A stretch of DNA of 64,000 nucleotides from Halopseudomonas pelagia (GCF_009497895.1 NZ_CP033116.1:806001-870000), one strand, 5' to 3'. Shown: positions 31,930-41,656, counted from the first letter of the stretch. Notes: a model not told the origin generated them from the sequence alone. Numbers and translations: made by a program.

Positions 31930-32122
31930 AGGTGGGTTGCAATGGCATGGTGGAGGGGGGCAGAGGTGTAGCGACTAACGCACAAGCCGAGGGCGATGCG
32001 TACAGCCGTTGGCGTAACCAGATCACTGTTTACCAGCACAAAGCACCAATACCGGCTTGACTCGCTCACTAGGCCCCCCGCACCCTCTTCCGTAAGCGTC
32101 CGGCGAAGTCACCTTGCGCGCC

Positions 32123-32240
32123 TGTATCACCCTCTTAACGGGTCGCTGTATCACATGCTGAACGCTTTTCTTGTATCACCCTCTGCACGCTTATAAATCA
32201 GTGCGAGACTATTACGGGGTAGCCGTTTTGGGTGATACAC
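32123..32240. repeat. subterminal repeats at the left end of the IS
   Basis: TGTATCAC occurs three times in direct orientation (32123-32130, 32147-32154, 32172-32179), spaced 24-25 bases apart, and once inverted (GTGATACA, 32232-32239) just beyond the tnpC stop. Such subterminal arrays can be transposase-binding sites; here that is an inference. Confidence 0.6.
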
Positions 32241-32248
32241 CGCGGCGA

Positions 32249-33826
32249 TTACTGACCCGCTTTTGATGGTTCCCACTGATGCGGCAGTAACTGACTAATC
32301 TGGCTCGCTCGCTGTGTTGGTAGCCTGGTCAGCACATCCTTCAGATACGCATACGGGTCATGACCATTCAGCTTGGCTGATTGGATCAGGCTCATCACCG
32401 CGGCGGCGCGCCGACCACTGCGCAGCGAGCCGGCGAACAACCAGTTCGAACGTCCCAGCGCCCAGGGTCGGATCTGGTTTTCCACTCGGTTGTTGTCGAT
32501 AGGCACACGGCCATCGTCCAGGTAGCGCGTCAGCGCAGCCCAGCGTTTCAGGCTGTAATCCAGTGCTCGTGCCGTACCCGAACCGTCCGGCACTTTGGTC
32601 CGTTGTGCAATCATCCAGTGATGCAAGGCATCCGCCAGTGGCCGGGCTCTGGCGGCCCTGATCGCCTGTCGTCTATCGGGTGGCTCGTCCTTGGTGTTTC
32701 GCTCAATTTCGTAGAGCTTACCGATATACTCAAGTGCCTGTGCAGCCAAGGTGCTCTGGTTAGCCTGGTGTAAGTCATAGAACTTGCGGCGTGCATGCGC
32801 CATGCAGCCGATTTCCACGATGCCCTTACCGAACCCGGCTTTATAGCCCGCGTAGTCATCGCACACCAATTTTCCTTGCCAGTCATCGAGGAAGTTGCGG
32901 GCATGTTCACCCGCGCGACTTGGAGCGAAGTCATAGACAGTGGCTTTCAGTTCGGCGAAGGGTGTCGTGCAGTAAGCCCAGACGTAGGCCTTATGGGTTT
33001 TCTTCTTGCCTGGGGCCAACATGCTGACCGGTGTTTCATCAGCATGCAGCACCGGATGCTGGAGTAGTTCATGCCGTAGCGCATCCACCAGCGGCTGCAA
33101 CTGAACGCCGCAGGTACCGACCCATTCGGCCAAGGTAGAGCGTGCGATTTCCAGGCCTGCTCGACCGAAGATACGTTCCTGACGGTACAGCGGTAGATGA
33201 TCGGCATACTTGGCGACCAGTACCTGAGCCAGCAGGCCAGCGGTCGGGATGCCCTTATCGATAACCTGCGCAGGAACGGGCGCCTGGATCAGGGTTTCGC
33301 ACTTGGTGCAGGCCCACTTGCCACGGATATGCCGCTCGACACTGAACACGCCCGGTACATAGTCCAGTTTCTCACTGATGTCTTCGCCGATACGCGTGAG
33401 CTGGCAGCCACAGCGACATTGGGTATTGTCGGGCTCGTGGCGGATCAAGGTGCGTGGCAGCTCCGTCGGTAAGGCTCCGCGCTTGGGTTGCTGCTTGGCT
33501 TTGGGCGCTGGTTCGGTAGTTGCCTTTGCCTGTTCCAGCTCGACCTCGATAGCAGCCAGGTCGCTGTCGACCAGCTCGTCCAGCAATAAGCCTTGCATCA
33601 CAGAGAACTGTTCACTGCGCCGGGCATACTTGTGGCGCTTGAGGATCGCGAGTTCGTGAGTCAGTTTGTCATTCAGCGCAGTACTGTGCGTCAGCGCCCG
33701 ATCCTTAGCCGCCAGAGAGGCCATCAACTCGGCCGCCAGAGTGCGGAGTTGTTCGGCAGATAGCTGATTGAGGTCGGGCTGCTGGGTCATGGAGGTAGTA
33801 TGCCCAACCCGCAGCTGGCTGTGCAT
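32249..33826 (-). CDS. tnpC: IS66 transposase TnpC
   Basis: DDE-type transposase of the IS66 family, 525 residues. It has an N-terminal leucine-zipper-like/helical region (about 15-75), a Cys-containing zinc-finger part (CRCGCQLTRIG and GKWACTKCETLI, about 140-180), and the DDE core with VLHADETPVSML (first Asp, about 265), LVCDDYAGYKAG (second Asp, about 325) and the C-terminal DNNRVENQIRPWALGRSNWLFAGS (Glu, about 450). Full length, no frameshift. MTQQPDLNQ at 33790 is an alternative start. Confidence 0.95.
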   Translation of the reverse strand: MHSQLRVGHTTSMTQQPDLNQLSAEQLRTLAAELMASLAAKDRALTHSTALNDKLTHELAILKRHKYARRSEQFSVMQGLLLDELVDSDLAAIEVELEQAKATTEPAPKAKQQPKRGALPTELPRTLIRHEPDNTQCRCGCQLTRIGEDISEKLDYVPGVFSVERHIRGKWACTKCETLIQAPVPAQVIDKGIPTAGLLAQVLVAKYADHLPLYRQERIFGRAGLEIARSTLAEWVGTCGVQLQPLVDALRHELLQHPVLHADETPVSMLAPGKKKTHKAYVWAYCTTPFAELKATVYDFAPSRAGEHARNFLDDWQGKLVCDDYAGYKAGFGKGIVEIGCMAHARRKFYDLHQANQSTLAAQALEYIGKLYEIERNTKDEPPDRRQAIRAARARPLADALHHWMIAQRTKVPDGSGTARALDYSLKRWAALTRYLDDGRVPIDNNRVENQIRPWALGRSNWLFAGSLRSGRRAAAVMSLIQSAKLNGHDPYAYLKDVLTRLPTQRASQISQLLPHQWEPSKAGQ

Positions 33827-33864
33827 ACACCCTTCGGGTTATGGCGCTTGGCAGCAGGCTATGC

Positions 33865-34200
33865 TTAAAGTACCGAGATGATGCCGGCGTCACCGATACG
33901 CTGCCAAGGCAGTCCTTGAGCCAGTGCCATGAGCTGTTCATTGGTCAGGTTTACCCGGTCACCGCGCCAGGTGTCGGCCCAGTGAAACTTGCCCCGGTTC
34001 AGACGTCGGGCACACAACCAGATACCCAGACCATCATGCACCAGGACCTTCATCCGATTACCGCGGTTGTTGGCAAACAGATAAGCACAGTGCGGTCTGG
34101 CCGCCCCGAAGACAGCAATAACGCGTGCTAGGGCTTTATCCGGGCCGGCACGCATATCCAGCGGCTCGGTTGCCAACCAGATTTCGTCGATACGGATCAT
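33865..34200 (-). CDS. tnpB: IS66 accessory protein TnpB
   Basis: 111-residue IS66 Orf2 protein (not the Cas12-like TnpB of other elements). The motifs MRAGPDKALARVIAVFG, PHCAYLFANNRGNRMKVLVHDGLGIWLCARRLNRGKFHW are family-typical. Its start overlaps the stop of tnpA (ATGA). Its exact role in transposition is unclear, but it is required for efficient transposition in studied IS66 elements. Confidence 0.95.
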   Translation of the reverse strand: MIRIDEIWLATEPLDMRAGPDKALARVIAVFGAARPHCAYLFANNRGNRMKVLVHDGLGIWLCARRLNRGKFHWADTWRGDRVNLTNEQLMALAQGLPWQRIGDAGIISVL

Positions 34201-34559
34201 CGCAGCAGATCACGCAGTAAGGCTGCGCATTGGTGTGCCTGCTCAGTAGGCCACTCAACGACAACGGCGCCGCCAGTGTGGGGTATTTCGATACGGATAG
34301 CACTATGCGGGCGGGTCTCGGATGACAAGGCAGGTGCTGGTAGCTTTACCGGCACAAATGAAGGTGTTGAATAACGAGTATCGCTGCGCTGTGACTCTCT
34401 GATCCAACGGCGGACCATGTTGGCGTTCAGACGGTTATCCAGTGCAATGCGCGATACGGAGACCCCGGGTTCCAGGCAAGCAGCAACGATAGAGGCTTTG
34501 AAGTCTGACGTGAAGCGGCGACGCTTCGGTGCGGGCTTGACTACGCTTGATGTGTTCAT
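34197..34559 (-). CDS. tnpA: IS66 accessory protein TnpA
   Basis: 120-residue IS66 Orf1 protein with an N-terminal helix-turn-helix (about 14-60: RRFTSDFKASIVAACLEPGVSVSRIALDNRLNANMVRRWI) that resembles IS3/IS66 DNA-binding modules. First gene of the element, in an overlapping arrangement with tnpB. Confidence 0.93.
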   Translation of the reverse strand: MNTSSVVKPAPKRRRFTSDFKASIVAACLEPGVSVSRIALDNRLNANMVRRWIRESQRSDTRYSTPSFVPVKLPAPALSSETRPHSAIRIEIPHTGGAVVVEWPTEQAHQCAALLRDLLR

Positions 34560-34563
34560 GACA

Positions 34564-34591
34564 AGTGTCCACTAAAGAATAAGTGGACACT
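34564..34591. repeat. perfect inverted repeat in the tnpA leader
   Basis: agtgtccact (34564-34573) and agtggacact (34582-34591) separated by eight bases, starting four bases upstream of the tnpA start codon. In the transcript it would form a 10-bp hairpin that could mask the ribosome site; as DNA it could be an operator. Confidence 0.65.
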
Positions 34592-34795
34592 ATCCTGACC
34601 GTACCGTTGTCAGCCTCAAGATGTGATTACCGGACGGTTACCCTCTTCCAGCTTCAAATCCTTCTTATGCTTTAGTGTTTTAAGTAATAAGCAAATCCGT
34701 CTAAAGCCAATATTGTTCTATGTCGGAGCATTCTGTAGGCTGTGTTTCCTGTTCAAACGGAACTGCATATCTTTGATATGCCTGTGGAGGTTTAT

Positions 34796-35824
34796 ATGGT
34801 TGGTGGATTATCAGTATTGGGACGCTTAAAAGGCGCGGCTGGCGTATTGGCACTGAGCGCCGGTATGGTGATGACGCCAGCCCATGCCGCAGATCAAGAG
34901 ATACTCAACTCCTCCTACGACATTGCGCGAGAACTCTTCTCTGACTATAACGAACTCTTCAGTGAACACTGGCAGGAAGAGAGCGGCAAGACGATTGAAA
35001 TCAAGCAGTCGCACGGCGGTTCATCCAAGCAGGCGCAGGCTATCATTCAAGGTTTGCGTGCCGACGTGGTTACCTACAACCAGGTGACTGATGTGGATAT
35101 CCTCCACGAGCGTGGCAATCTGATTCCTGAAAACTGGCGCGAGCGCTTGCCAAATGCCAGCTCGCCCTATTATTCAACCATGGCTTTCCTGGTTCGTAAG
35201 GGCAATCCGAAAAATATCAAGAATTGGGATGACCTGGCTCGCGAAGGCGTGACCTCTGTACTGCCAAATCCAAAAACCTCTGGTAATGGCCGTTACACTT
35301 ATCTCGCGGCACTGGGTTACGCGCAAAAGACCTTTGAAGGTGATGAGGCAAAGATTGATGAGTTTCTGAAAACGGTGCTGAGCAATGTTGCTGTCTTCGA
35401 CACCGGCGGCCGCGGCGCTACCACGACCTTTGTTGAGCGGGAAATTGGTGATGTCCTGCTGACGTTCGAGTCCGAGGTGAATAATATCGTCGCCCAATAC
35501 CCGGAAGGTGGCTACGAAGTCGTAGTGCCTAAAGTGAGCTTCCTGGCCGAGATGCCGGTGACCTGGATCGACCGCAATATTGAGCGTAACGGCACTGAGG
35601 CGGTTTCCAAAGCTTATCTTGAATACCTTTACAGCGAAGAAGCACAACGACTGATTGCTGGTTTCTTCTACCGCGTGCACAACGAAACCGTCAGCGAAGA
35701 ATTTGCTGATAAATTTCCAGAGGTGGAGCTTGTGTCTATCGAAGAGATTGCTGGCGATTGGGAGAACGCGATGAAGGTTCACTTTGCCAGTGGTGGTAAA
35801 CTGGATCAACTTCAGCGCAGGTAA
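34796..35824 (+). CDS. sbp: sulfate/thiosulfate-binding periplasmic protein
   Basis: Substrate-binding protein of the sulfate ABC transporter, 342 residues with a signal peptide (about 1-32, ending AHA|AD). It shows the family blocks LNSSYDIARELFSDYNELF (about 36-54), KQSHGGSSKQAQAIIQGLRADVVTYNQ (about 75-100) and PKTSGNGRYTYLAALGYA (about 160). The ATG at 34796 follows GTGGAGG. It heads the sbp-cysT-cysW-cysA operon. The IS66 element lies 155 bases upstream, so some promoter or activator (CysB) sites may have been displaced. Confidence 0.95.
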   Translation: MVGGLSVLGRLKGAAGVLALSAGMVMTPAHAADQEILNSSYDIARELFSDYNELFSEHWQEESGKTIEIKQSHGGSSKQAQAIIQGLRADVVTYNQVTDVDILHERGNLIPENWRERLPNASSPYYSTMAFLVRKGNPKNIKNWDDLAREGVTSVLPNPKTSGNGRYTYLAALGYAQKTFEGDEAKIDEFLKTVLSNVAVFDTGGRGATTTFVEREIGDVLLTFESEVNNIVAQYPEGGYEVVVPKVSFLAEMPVTWIDRNIERNGTEAVSKAYLEYLYSEEAQRLIAGFFYRVHNETVSEEFADKFPEVELVSIEEIAGDWENAMKVHFASGGKLDQLQRR

Positions 35825-35836
35825 TCGAATTTTTCC

Positions 35837-36703
35837 ATGAGTACAACCGTGGCCGGCTTATCGTCGGCAAGTAGGAACAAACCCGGCAAGCGCGTCTTGC
35901 CGGGTTTTGCTTTGAGTCTGGGTGTCTCCCTTCTCTTTATCAGCTTGATACTGATTCTGCCGATAACCGGTCTGATCGTTCAGACCTCCGGTATGAGCGT
36001 GGCTGAATACTGGGCGGTGATCAGCGATGAGCGCGTCGTCGCTTCCTACAAGGTGACCTTATGGGCAGCAGCAATCGCATCGCTGTTTAACGGCGTGGTC
36101 GGGCTTTTGCTCGCCTGGGTTCTGGTGCGGTACGAGTTCTGGGGTAAGCGCATCGTTGATGCCTTGATGGATCTGCCGTTTGCGCTGCCGACAGCGGTCG
36201 CGGGCATTACCCTGGCGGCGCTGTTCTCCGAGGGCGGCTGGTATGGCGAGTATCTTGCTGCGCTAGGTCTAGAGGTTGCCTTTACGCCACTGGGCATCGT
36301 GGTCGCAATGGCTTTTACCAGTCTGCCCTTTGTGGTGCGCACGGTGCAGCCAGTACTGGAGGATCTGGCGCCGGAAGATGAGGAGGCGGCGGTGAGTATG
36401 GGCGCTTCGGATTGGACGGTATTCAGGCGCATTCTATTCCCTTCCCTGTGGCCAGCCTTGATGACGGGTATTGCGTTGTCGTTCACTCGCAGCCTCGGCG
36501 AGTTCGGTGCGGTGATTTTTATTGCCGGCAATATGCCCTACGTCAGCGAGATCACCAGTTTGATGATCTTCATCCGCCTGCAGGAGTTCGATTACGCCGC
36601 AGCAAGCGCGATTGCGTCCGTTGTGCTGATGGCTTCGCTGGTTCTGTTGTTGGCTATCAACTTATGGCAGGCGCGTTACTTACGTCGCCTGCATGGACGG
36701 TAA
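35837..36703 (+). CDS. cysT: sulfate ABC transporter permease CysT
   Basis: Inner-membrane permease, 288 residues with about six hydrophobic segments. The EAA loop that contacts the ATPase reads DEEAAVSMGASDWTVFRRILFPSLWPAL (about 175-202). The N-terminal part (LPGFALSLGVSLLFISLILILPI) is typical of CysT/CysU. It sits 12 bases after sbp and pairs with CysW. Confidence 0.95.
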   Translation: MSTTVAGLSSASRNKPGKRVLPGFALSLGVSLLFISLILILPITGLIVQTSGMSVAEYWAVISDERVVASYKVTLWAAAIASLFNGVVGLLLAWVLVRYEFWGKRIVDALMDLPFALPTAVAGITLAALFSEGGWYGEYLAALGLEVAFTPLGIVVAMAFTSLPFVVRTVQPVLEDLAPEDEEAAVSMGASDWTVFRRILFPSLWPALMTGIALSFTRSLGEFGAVIFIAGNMPYVSEITSLMIFIRLQEFDYAAASAIASVVLMASLVLLLAINLWQARYLRRLHGR

Positions 36704-36709
36704 GCGCCC

Positions 36710-37576
36710 ATGAGCCGGTCAAAATCTACTTTGCGTATCGGTGATCAGCCCTGGGTTAAATGGGGGCTGATTACTCTGGCACTGAGCGTGACTATACTAT
36801 TGCTGGTCATCCCGCTGGTGCTGATCTTCGTCGAGGCCTTTTCCGAAGGTGCGCAAACCTTTTGGGAAAATCTCACCGACACCTACACGCTGCATGCTAT
36901 TGGGCTGACGCTGTTTGTGGCGGCACTAACGGTACCGATCAATCTGGTATTTGGCGTGTTTCTCGCATGGCTGGTAACCCGCTTCGAATTTCCGGGGCGC
37001 AAGGTACTGATTACCCTGATCGACATCCCCTTCGCCGTATCGCCAGTTGTGGCCGGCTTGCTCTATCTGTTGCTGTACGGCAGTAACGGTTGGCTCGGCA
37101 GCTGGCTGATGGATCAAGACGTGCAACTGATGTTCGCCTGGCCAGGCATTTTGCTGGTGACTGTGTTCGTCACTTGCCCCTTTGTTGCCCGCGAGCTGAT
37201 TCCTTTGATGCAGCAGCAAGGCCGCGAAGAAGAAGAGGCCGGTGTGGTACTGGGCGCATCGGGGTGGAAGCTATTCCGCAAGGTGACGCTACCGAATATC
37301 CAGTGGGCGCTGCTGTACGGCGTGATATTGACCAATGCCCGGGCTGTGGGCGAGTTCGGTGCCGTATCGGTGGTGTCCGGCAATATTCGCGGAGAAACCA
37401 ATACGCTGCCGCTGCATGTCGAGCTGCTGTATCAGGATTACAACGCAGTCGGGGCTTTCACCAGTGCGTCGCTGCTTGCTGGGATTGCGCTGCTGACCCT
37501 GCTGGTAAAGGGCTTCGTCGAGTGGCGCCAGTCCCGCCAGCGCGCCCCGCTATCTGACCAATCGGACAGTCGCTGA
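36710..37576 (+). CDS. cysW: sulfate ABC transporter permease CysW
   Basis: Second permease, 288 residues, with six hydrophobic segments and the EAA loop [52 protein letters not shown] sequence ([18 protein letters not shown]) marks it as CysW. Its stop overlaps the cysA start (TGATG). Confidence 0.95.
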   Translation: MSRSKSTLRIGDQPWVKWGLITLALSVTILLLVIPLVLIFVEAFSEGAQTFWENLTDTYTLHAIGLTLFVAALTVPINLVFGVFLAWLVTRFEFPGRKVLITLIDIPFAVSPVVAGLLYLLLYGSNGWLGSWLMDQDVQLMFAWPGILLVTVFVTCPFVARELIPLMQQQGREEEEAGVVLGASGWKLFRKVTLPNIQWALLYGVILTNARAVGEFGAVSVVSGNIRGETNTLPLHVELLYQDYNAVGAFTSASLLAGIALLTLLVKGFVEWRQSRQRAPLSDQSDSR

Positions 37577-38673
37577 TGAGTATTACCCTAGACGGTATCA
37601 ACAAGTATTTTGGCCAATTCCAGGCCCTCAAGGATATCTCTCTGGAGATCCCCGATGGTGAGCTTACAGGGTTGCTGGGGCCTTCAGGTTCGGGCAAGAC
37701 CACCTTGCTGCGCATCATCGCCGGCCTGGAGACGGCAGAGCAGGGCCGCATTCTATTTCATGGCAAAGATGTCACGTCGCTGCATGTGCGTGAGCGACGC
37801 GTTGGTTTCGTGTTCCAGCACTATGCGTTGTTCCGGCATATGACCGTGGCGCAGAACATCGCCTTTGGTCTGGAGGTGCTGCCGCGCAAGGAGCGCCCTG
37901 GCGCTGCGGATATTCGCAAGCAGGTCGGTGAATTGCTGGAAATGGTGCAGCTGAGTCATTTGGCTGATCGCTTTCCTTCGCAGCTGTCCGGCGGACAGAA
38001 ACAGCGCATTGCCCTGGCCCGCGCGCTGGCGATGAAGCCGCAGATTCTGTTGCTGGACGAGCCGTTTGGCGCACTGGATGCCAAGGTCCGCAAAGACTTG
38101 CGCCGCTGGCTGCGTGCGCTGCATGACGAGTTGCACTTTACCAGTGTGTTCGTCACCCACGACCAGGAAGAGGCGCTGGAGCTGTCCGATCGGGTGGTGG
38201 TGATGAGCGCCGGCAAAATTGAGCAGGTCGATAATCCCCAGGCCCTTTACGCCCAACCGGAAAGCCGTTTTGTCTTTGATTTTCTGGGGCATGTGAACGT
38301 GTTCAACGGTACCGTGCAGGGTCAACGTTTGGCTCAGGGCGATGGTTGGGTGGATATGCCAGCGCCGATAACCGATGAAGCCGTGCAGCTGTATCTGCGC
38401 CCACATGAGGTGCGCTTGCAGGACAAACCCGCAGAGCACGCCAATCTGCCCTTGCGGATTGAATCAATCAGCTTGATCGGGGCCGAGGTCCGGCTGGAAC
38501 TCTTGCCCTGCGGCTGGCATTCGGAAGAGCCCTGGGAGGTGGGTATCAGCCATGTGGAATTCAACCGCTGGCAGCCGCAACGTGGCGACCGGTGCTATGC
38601 TGTGCCGGACGTCGGGCATCTGTTTGACGCACATGAGGGGCAACCGCAAACGCTCAGTTGGGTTAAAGACTGA
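37576..38673 (+). CDS. cysA: sulfate ABC transporter ATPase CysA
   Basis: ATP-binding subunit, 365 residues. Walker [19 protein letters not shown] (about 34-51), Q-loop [22 protein letters not shown], signature [15 protein letters not shown] (about 136-150) and Walker [16 protein letters not shown] (about 156-170) are all intact, followed by a C-terminal regulatory TOBE-like domain. Completes the sbp-cysTWA system for sulfate/thiosulfate import. Confidence 0.96.
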   Translation: MSITLDGINKYFGQFQALKDISLEIPDGELTGLLGPSGSGKTTLLRIIAGLETAEQGRILFHGKDVTSLHVRERRVGFVFQHYALFRHMTVAQNIAFGLEVLPRKERPGAADIRKQVGELLEMVQLSHLADRFPSQLSGGQKQRIALARALAMKPQILLLDEPFGALDAKVRKDLRRWLRALHDELHFTSVFVTHDQEEALELSDRVVVMSAGKIEQVDNPQALYAQPESRFVFDFLGHVNVFNGTVQGQRLAQGDGWVDMPAPITDEAVQLYLRPHEVRLQDKPAEHANLPLRIESISLIGAEVRLELLPCGWHSEEPWEVGISHVEFNRWQPQRGDRCYAVPDVGHLFDAHEGQPQTLSWVKD

Positions 38674-38705
38674 GACGCCGCAGTCCCCCCGGGACGGGAG
38701 GTCTG

Positions 38706-39332
38706 ATGAATCCTTACGAACGCTATGTATTGCCACGGATGATCGATATCGCCTGTGGGATGGGCGACGTGATGAAAGCGCGCTCACGCATCGTTCCGCA
38801 GGCGATAGGAGAGGTGCTGGAAATCGGGATTGGCACCGGGCTGAACCTGCAGTTCTACCGTCCCGACCAGGTAAGCTCCATTGTGGGGGTCGACCCGGCC
38901 GCGCAGATGCAGACGTTGGCCCTGCGGCGTGCAGCCGCGTGTGGCATTCCGGTGGAAATGATCGCGGTGGATGTGCAAGGCATCCATGCCACGGACGACC
39001 GATTCGATACTATCGTCATGACCTTCACCTTGTGCTCGATTACCGATCCGCTACCAGCCCTGCGCGAAATGTTGCGGGTGCTCAAGCCCGGCGGGCGCTT
39101 GTTGTTCTGCGAGCACGGGCTGGCTCCGGATGCGTCGGTCAGACGCTGGCAGCACCGGTTGACCCCGATATGGAAACCAATCGCTGGTGGCTGCCATCTC
39201 AATCGCGACATCCCACAGCTGCTGCGTGATGCCGGGTTCAATATTGGGGAAGTAGCGACCGAATACCTGCCAGGCCCGCGGCCAATGACCTATATCTACA
39301 GTGGATGGGCGCAGCAGGAAACGCTGGCCTAA
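38706..39332 (+). CDS. class I SAM-dependent methyltransferase
   Basis: 208-residue methyltransferase with motif I EVLEIGIGTGLNLQFY (about 36-51), an acidic post-I residue in VGVDPAAQM, and motif III-like RVLKPGGRLLFCEHG (about 127-141). The layout (MNPYERYVLPRMIDIACG at the start) resembles small UbiE/METTL7-like proteins; the substrate is unknown. It begins 32 bases after cysA and may be read from the same transcript. Its stop overlaps the end of the convergent LysR gene by four bases. Confidence 0.85.
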   Translation: MNPYERYVLPRMIDIACGMGDVMKARSRIVPQAIGEVLEIGIGTGLNLQFYRPDQVSSIVGVDPAAQMQTLALRRAAACGIPVEMIAVDVQGIHATDDRFDTIVMTFTLCSITDPLPALREMLRVLKPGGRLLFCEHGLAPDASVRRWQHRLTPIWKPIAGGCHLNRDIPQLLRDAGFNIGEVATEYLPGPRPMTYIYSGWAQQETLA

Positions 39333-40183
39333 AGTCTGAAGCCATCAGCGATATAGTCTGCCAGACACTCGCTCACCGGCGACCGCGTCTGCGCATTGCG
39401 CAGCAGTACGATACTCGCGCTGGGCATGGTCGGCAGGCCATCGTCAACGCCGAGAATACGCATGTCAGCCGGGATCAGACTTTGTAATTGCGCGGTGATT
39501 GCCAACCCAGCGCTGACCACCGCCATGATCGCCGACAGGCTGGGGCTGGTATAGGCCACCCGATAATCCCGACCCATGGTATCCAGCGCGTTGCAGGCCC
39601 AATCGCGACAGAAGCATTCGGCGTTGAACATCGCCAGCGGCAGGCTCGATTGTTCGTTCAGGTCGAACCCGGCTGCCTGCGCCCAGACGATCTGTTCCTG
39701 GCGCAGTAACTGGCCAATTTCCTTGCCCGGCTCCCGCGTCACGATCGTCAAATCCAGATCCTTGCGTTGCAACAGATGAAAGGACGGCTCGCAATGCAGC
39801 TCTACCTGGACCATCGGATAGGTTTGCGCAAAGCGGGCGAGGATGCTGGGCATAAAGCGCATGACATAATCATCCGGCGTGCCCACACGGACGCTGCCGA
39901 CCATATGCGGTTCGCGCAGGCTGCTCATGACTTCGCTCTGCAGTTTCAGAATGCGCCGTGCATAGCCCAGCAGCAATTGACCTTCTGCGGTCAAGCCCAG
40001 TTGCCGGCCCTCCTTGAGAAACAGCGCGCGCTGCAGTACGTCCTCTTCCAGACGCTTCATCTGCATGCTGACCGCTGACTGTGTCCGATTCAGGACTTCG
40101 GCTGCGCGGGTAAAGCCGCCTTGATCGGCGATGGCGACGAAGGTGCGCAGCAACTCGCTGTCGATAGTGGGGAAGTTGGCCAT
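39329..40183 (-). CDS. LysR-family transcriptional regulator
   Basis: 284-residue regulator with an N-terminal winged helix (IDSELLRTFVAIADQGGFTRAAEVLNRTQSAVSMQMKRLEE, about 6-46) and a periplasmic-binding-protein-like effector domain (VGSVRVGTPDDYVMRFMPSIL, about 92). The effector is unknown. It is divergent from the DUF1127 gene; LysR genes beside DUF1127 genes are common in pseudomonads, and regulation of that neighbour is the simplest inference. Confidence 0.9.
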   Translation of the reverse strand: MANFPTIDSELLRTFVAIADQGGFTRAAEVLNRTQSAVSMQMKRLEEDVLQRALFLKEGRQLGLTAEGQLLLGYARRILKLQSEVMSSLREPHMVGSVRVGTPDDYVMRFMPSILARFAQTYPMVQVELHCEPSFHLLQRKDLDLTIVTREPGKEIGQLLRQEQIVWAQAAGFDLNEQSSLPLAMFNAECFCRDWACNALDTMGRDYRVAYTSPSLSAIMAVVSAGLAITAQLQSLIPADMRILGVDDGLPTMPSASIVLLRNAQTRSPVSECLADYIADGFRL

Positions 40184-40290
40184 AGATCAATTCCTGAGAT
40201 GGCAGGCATCATAAACATTCGTTGGATTGATGTTAGCTCCAGCGCAAGACTAGCGCCATACCCTATGGAGGGTGGATGGAGGATATGGCG

Positions 40291-40566
40291 ATGAAAGTAG
40301 CGAGAAAGCAGGTTGTGGTAGAACAGTATAGTCAGGATCACGGGCGGGCTCTGCGCCGTTTCCCAGGCCAGGCAAAGACCCTGGTGCTGGCGATGGTGCG
40401 CCGGGTACAGCGTTGGCAGCGACTGGCCTATGAGCGGCGCTTGCTCGGCGCGCTGGACCAGCATCAGCTCAGGGATATTGGCATCACCCGGGCTGAAGCG
40501 CAGCGCGAAAGTGCCAGGCCGTTCTGGGACGACGCCGGGACGGATGAGCAGCGGCGCGAGATGTGA
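40291..40566 (+). CDS. DUF1127 small protein
   Basis: 91-residue basic protein ending in the DUF1127 pattern RWQRLAYERRLLGALDQHQLRDIGITRAEAQRESARPFW. DUF1127 proteins in other bacteria bind RNA or tune nutrient metabolism; no function is proven here. Of three in-frame ATGs (40276, 40285, 40291), the last is chosen because GGAGG is eight bases upstream. Confidence 0.85.
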   Translation: MKVARKQVVVEQYSQDHGRALRRFPGQAKTLVLAMVRRVQRWQRLAYERRLLGALDQHQLRDIGITRAEAQRESARPFWDDAGTDEQRREM

Positions 40567-41589
40567 TCAGTGATCGAGCAGCTTGGCGCAGGCCGCCAGA
40601 ATCTTTGCCGTATCCGGCGGATTGCGTCCTGGCGCGCCCGCACAATGTCCCCAGTCGGAGACGAGGGGCATAAACTCGGCATTGGGCATTTTTGCGGCTT
40701 CCCAGGCGGCATCCTGTTCCGTGAAATACAGGTCCGTGGTGCAGGGCATGATCAGCGTCTTTGCTGTGATGGCTCCGAGTGCCGCGGCAATATCCCCATT
40801 GAAGCTGTCATTGAGACTGATATCGGCGGCCTTCCAGCTTTCCAGCACGGTCAACAAATTGTTGGCATCCTGGGCCAGATGGTCATCCTCCCAGTACTTC
40901 AATAATGCCGGGATATTTTCAAACCCGAGTTGGCGGTAAAGCTCATCCCGGAAGAACGCCTGGCTATAGGCCCAGCCGGCATAAACGCGAGCAAAGGCTT
41001 TTAACCCGGCCGTCGGTTGGTGGTGATAAAAGCCGTCATGCCAGGCCGGATCGCAGGTCAATGCTGCCTTCACCCCTTCGAGAAATACCTGGTTGTGCGG
41101 CCAACAGCGTGCGGTGGCGCAAATGCTCATGACGCGTTTGACCTGTTGCGGATATAGGCAGCCCCATTGCAGTGCCTGCATACCGCCCATGGACCAGCCC
41201 ATGACCAGCGCGGGTGAGGCATCGGCGAAACGCTTTTCCAGCAAACGCTTCTGCGCTCTGACATTGTCGTAAAGACTGACGTGCGGAAAATGACCGCGCG
41301 CCTGATTGTTTGGCGCATTACTCGGTGAGATCGAGCGCCCGTTGCCGATCAGGTTAAGAATGACAATGCAATACCTGTCTGGATCAAGCGGGCTCTGCGC
41401 ACCAATAAGGGGCAGAACGCCTTCGTGTGTTCCACCATAGTACGTCGGGATCAGAATCAGGTTGTCGCCCGCTGCATTCAGTTCCCCGATCTGGACATAG
41501 CTGAGCCAGGCGTCGCGCAATATGTCACCGCTTTGCAGAGGCATATTCCCCAACTGAATGATTTGCTCAAGTCCTTGATATACCGACAT
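40567..41589 (-). CDS. MetX-like alpha/beta hydrolase
   Basis: 340-residue alpha/beta-hydrolase-fold protein of the homoserine O-acetyltransferase-like group. The nucleophile elbow is [13 protein letters not shown] (Ser, about residue 142), the late acid is probably in [10 protein letters not shown] (about 290) and the His in [10 protein letters not shown] (about 318). It lacks some lysine/arginine-rich features of true MetX, so acyl transfer in methionine synthesis is doubtful; hydrolysis or acyl transfer on another substrate is equally likely. It is divergent from the glnT cluster across a spacer that holds a regulator palindrome, so both may be controlled together. Confidence 0.8.
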   Translation of the reverse strand: MSVYQGLEQIIQLGNMPLQSGDILRDAWLSYVQIGELNAAGDNLILIPTYYGGTHEGVLPLIGAQSPLDPDRYCIVILNLIGNGRSISPSNAPNNQARGHFPHVSLYDNVRAQKRLLEKRFADASPALVMGWSMGGMQALQWGCLYPQQVKRVMSICATARCWPHNQVFLEGVKAALTCDPAWHDGFYHHQPTAGLKAFARVYAGWAYSQAFFRDELYRQLGFENIPALLKYWEDDHLAQDANNLLTVLESWKAADISLNDSFNGDIAAALGAITAKTLIMPCTTDLYFTEQDAAWEAAKMPNAEFMPLVSDWGHCAGAPGRNPPDTAKILAACAKLLDH

Positions 41590-41656
41590 TACTACGACTC
41601 CTCTCTCGATATGTAGATGCCCATGAAAGCAACACGGGACAGTGCCGCGCTTATTT

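Larger units (their letters stand above)
32092..34641 (-). mobile_element. complete IS66-family insertion sequence
   Basis: A 2550-base element with tnpA-tnpB-tnpC transcribed leftwards. The ends are inverted repeats: GTAAGCGTCCGG at 32092-32103 and its imperfect complement at 34630-34641 (reading GTAACCGTCCGG inward), 11 of 12 matching. It is bounded by an 8-bp direct repeat CCTCTTCC at 32084-32091 and 34642-34649, the duplication length known for IS66. All three genes are open, so the element may still be active. It has landed between the rRNA operon and the sulfate transporter operon, about 155 bases upstream of sbp. Confidence 0.95.

Noticed and set aside
31579..31971. 130-codon frame from 5S through the terminator and REP pair
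   Set aside because: It starts inside 5S rRNA and reads through an intrinsic terminator and palindromes, so it is not a gene.
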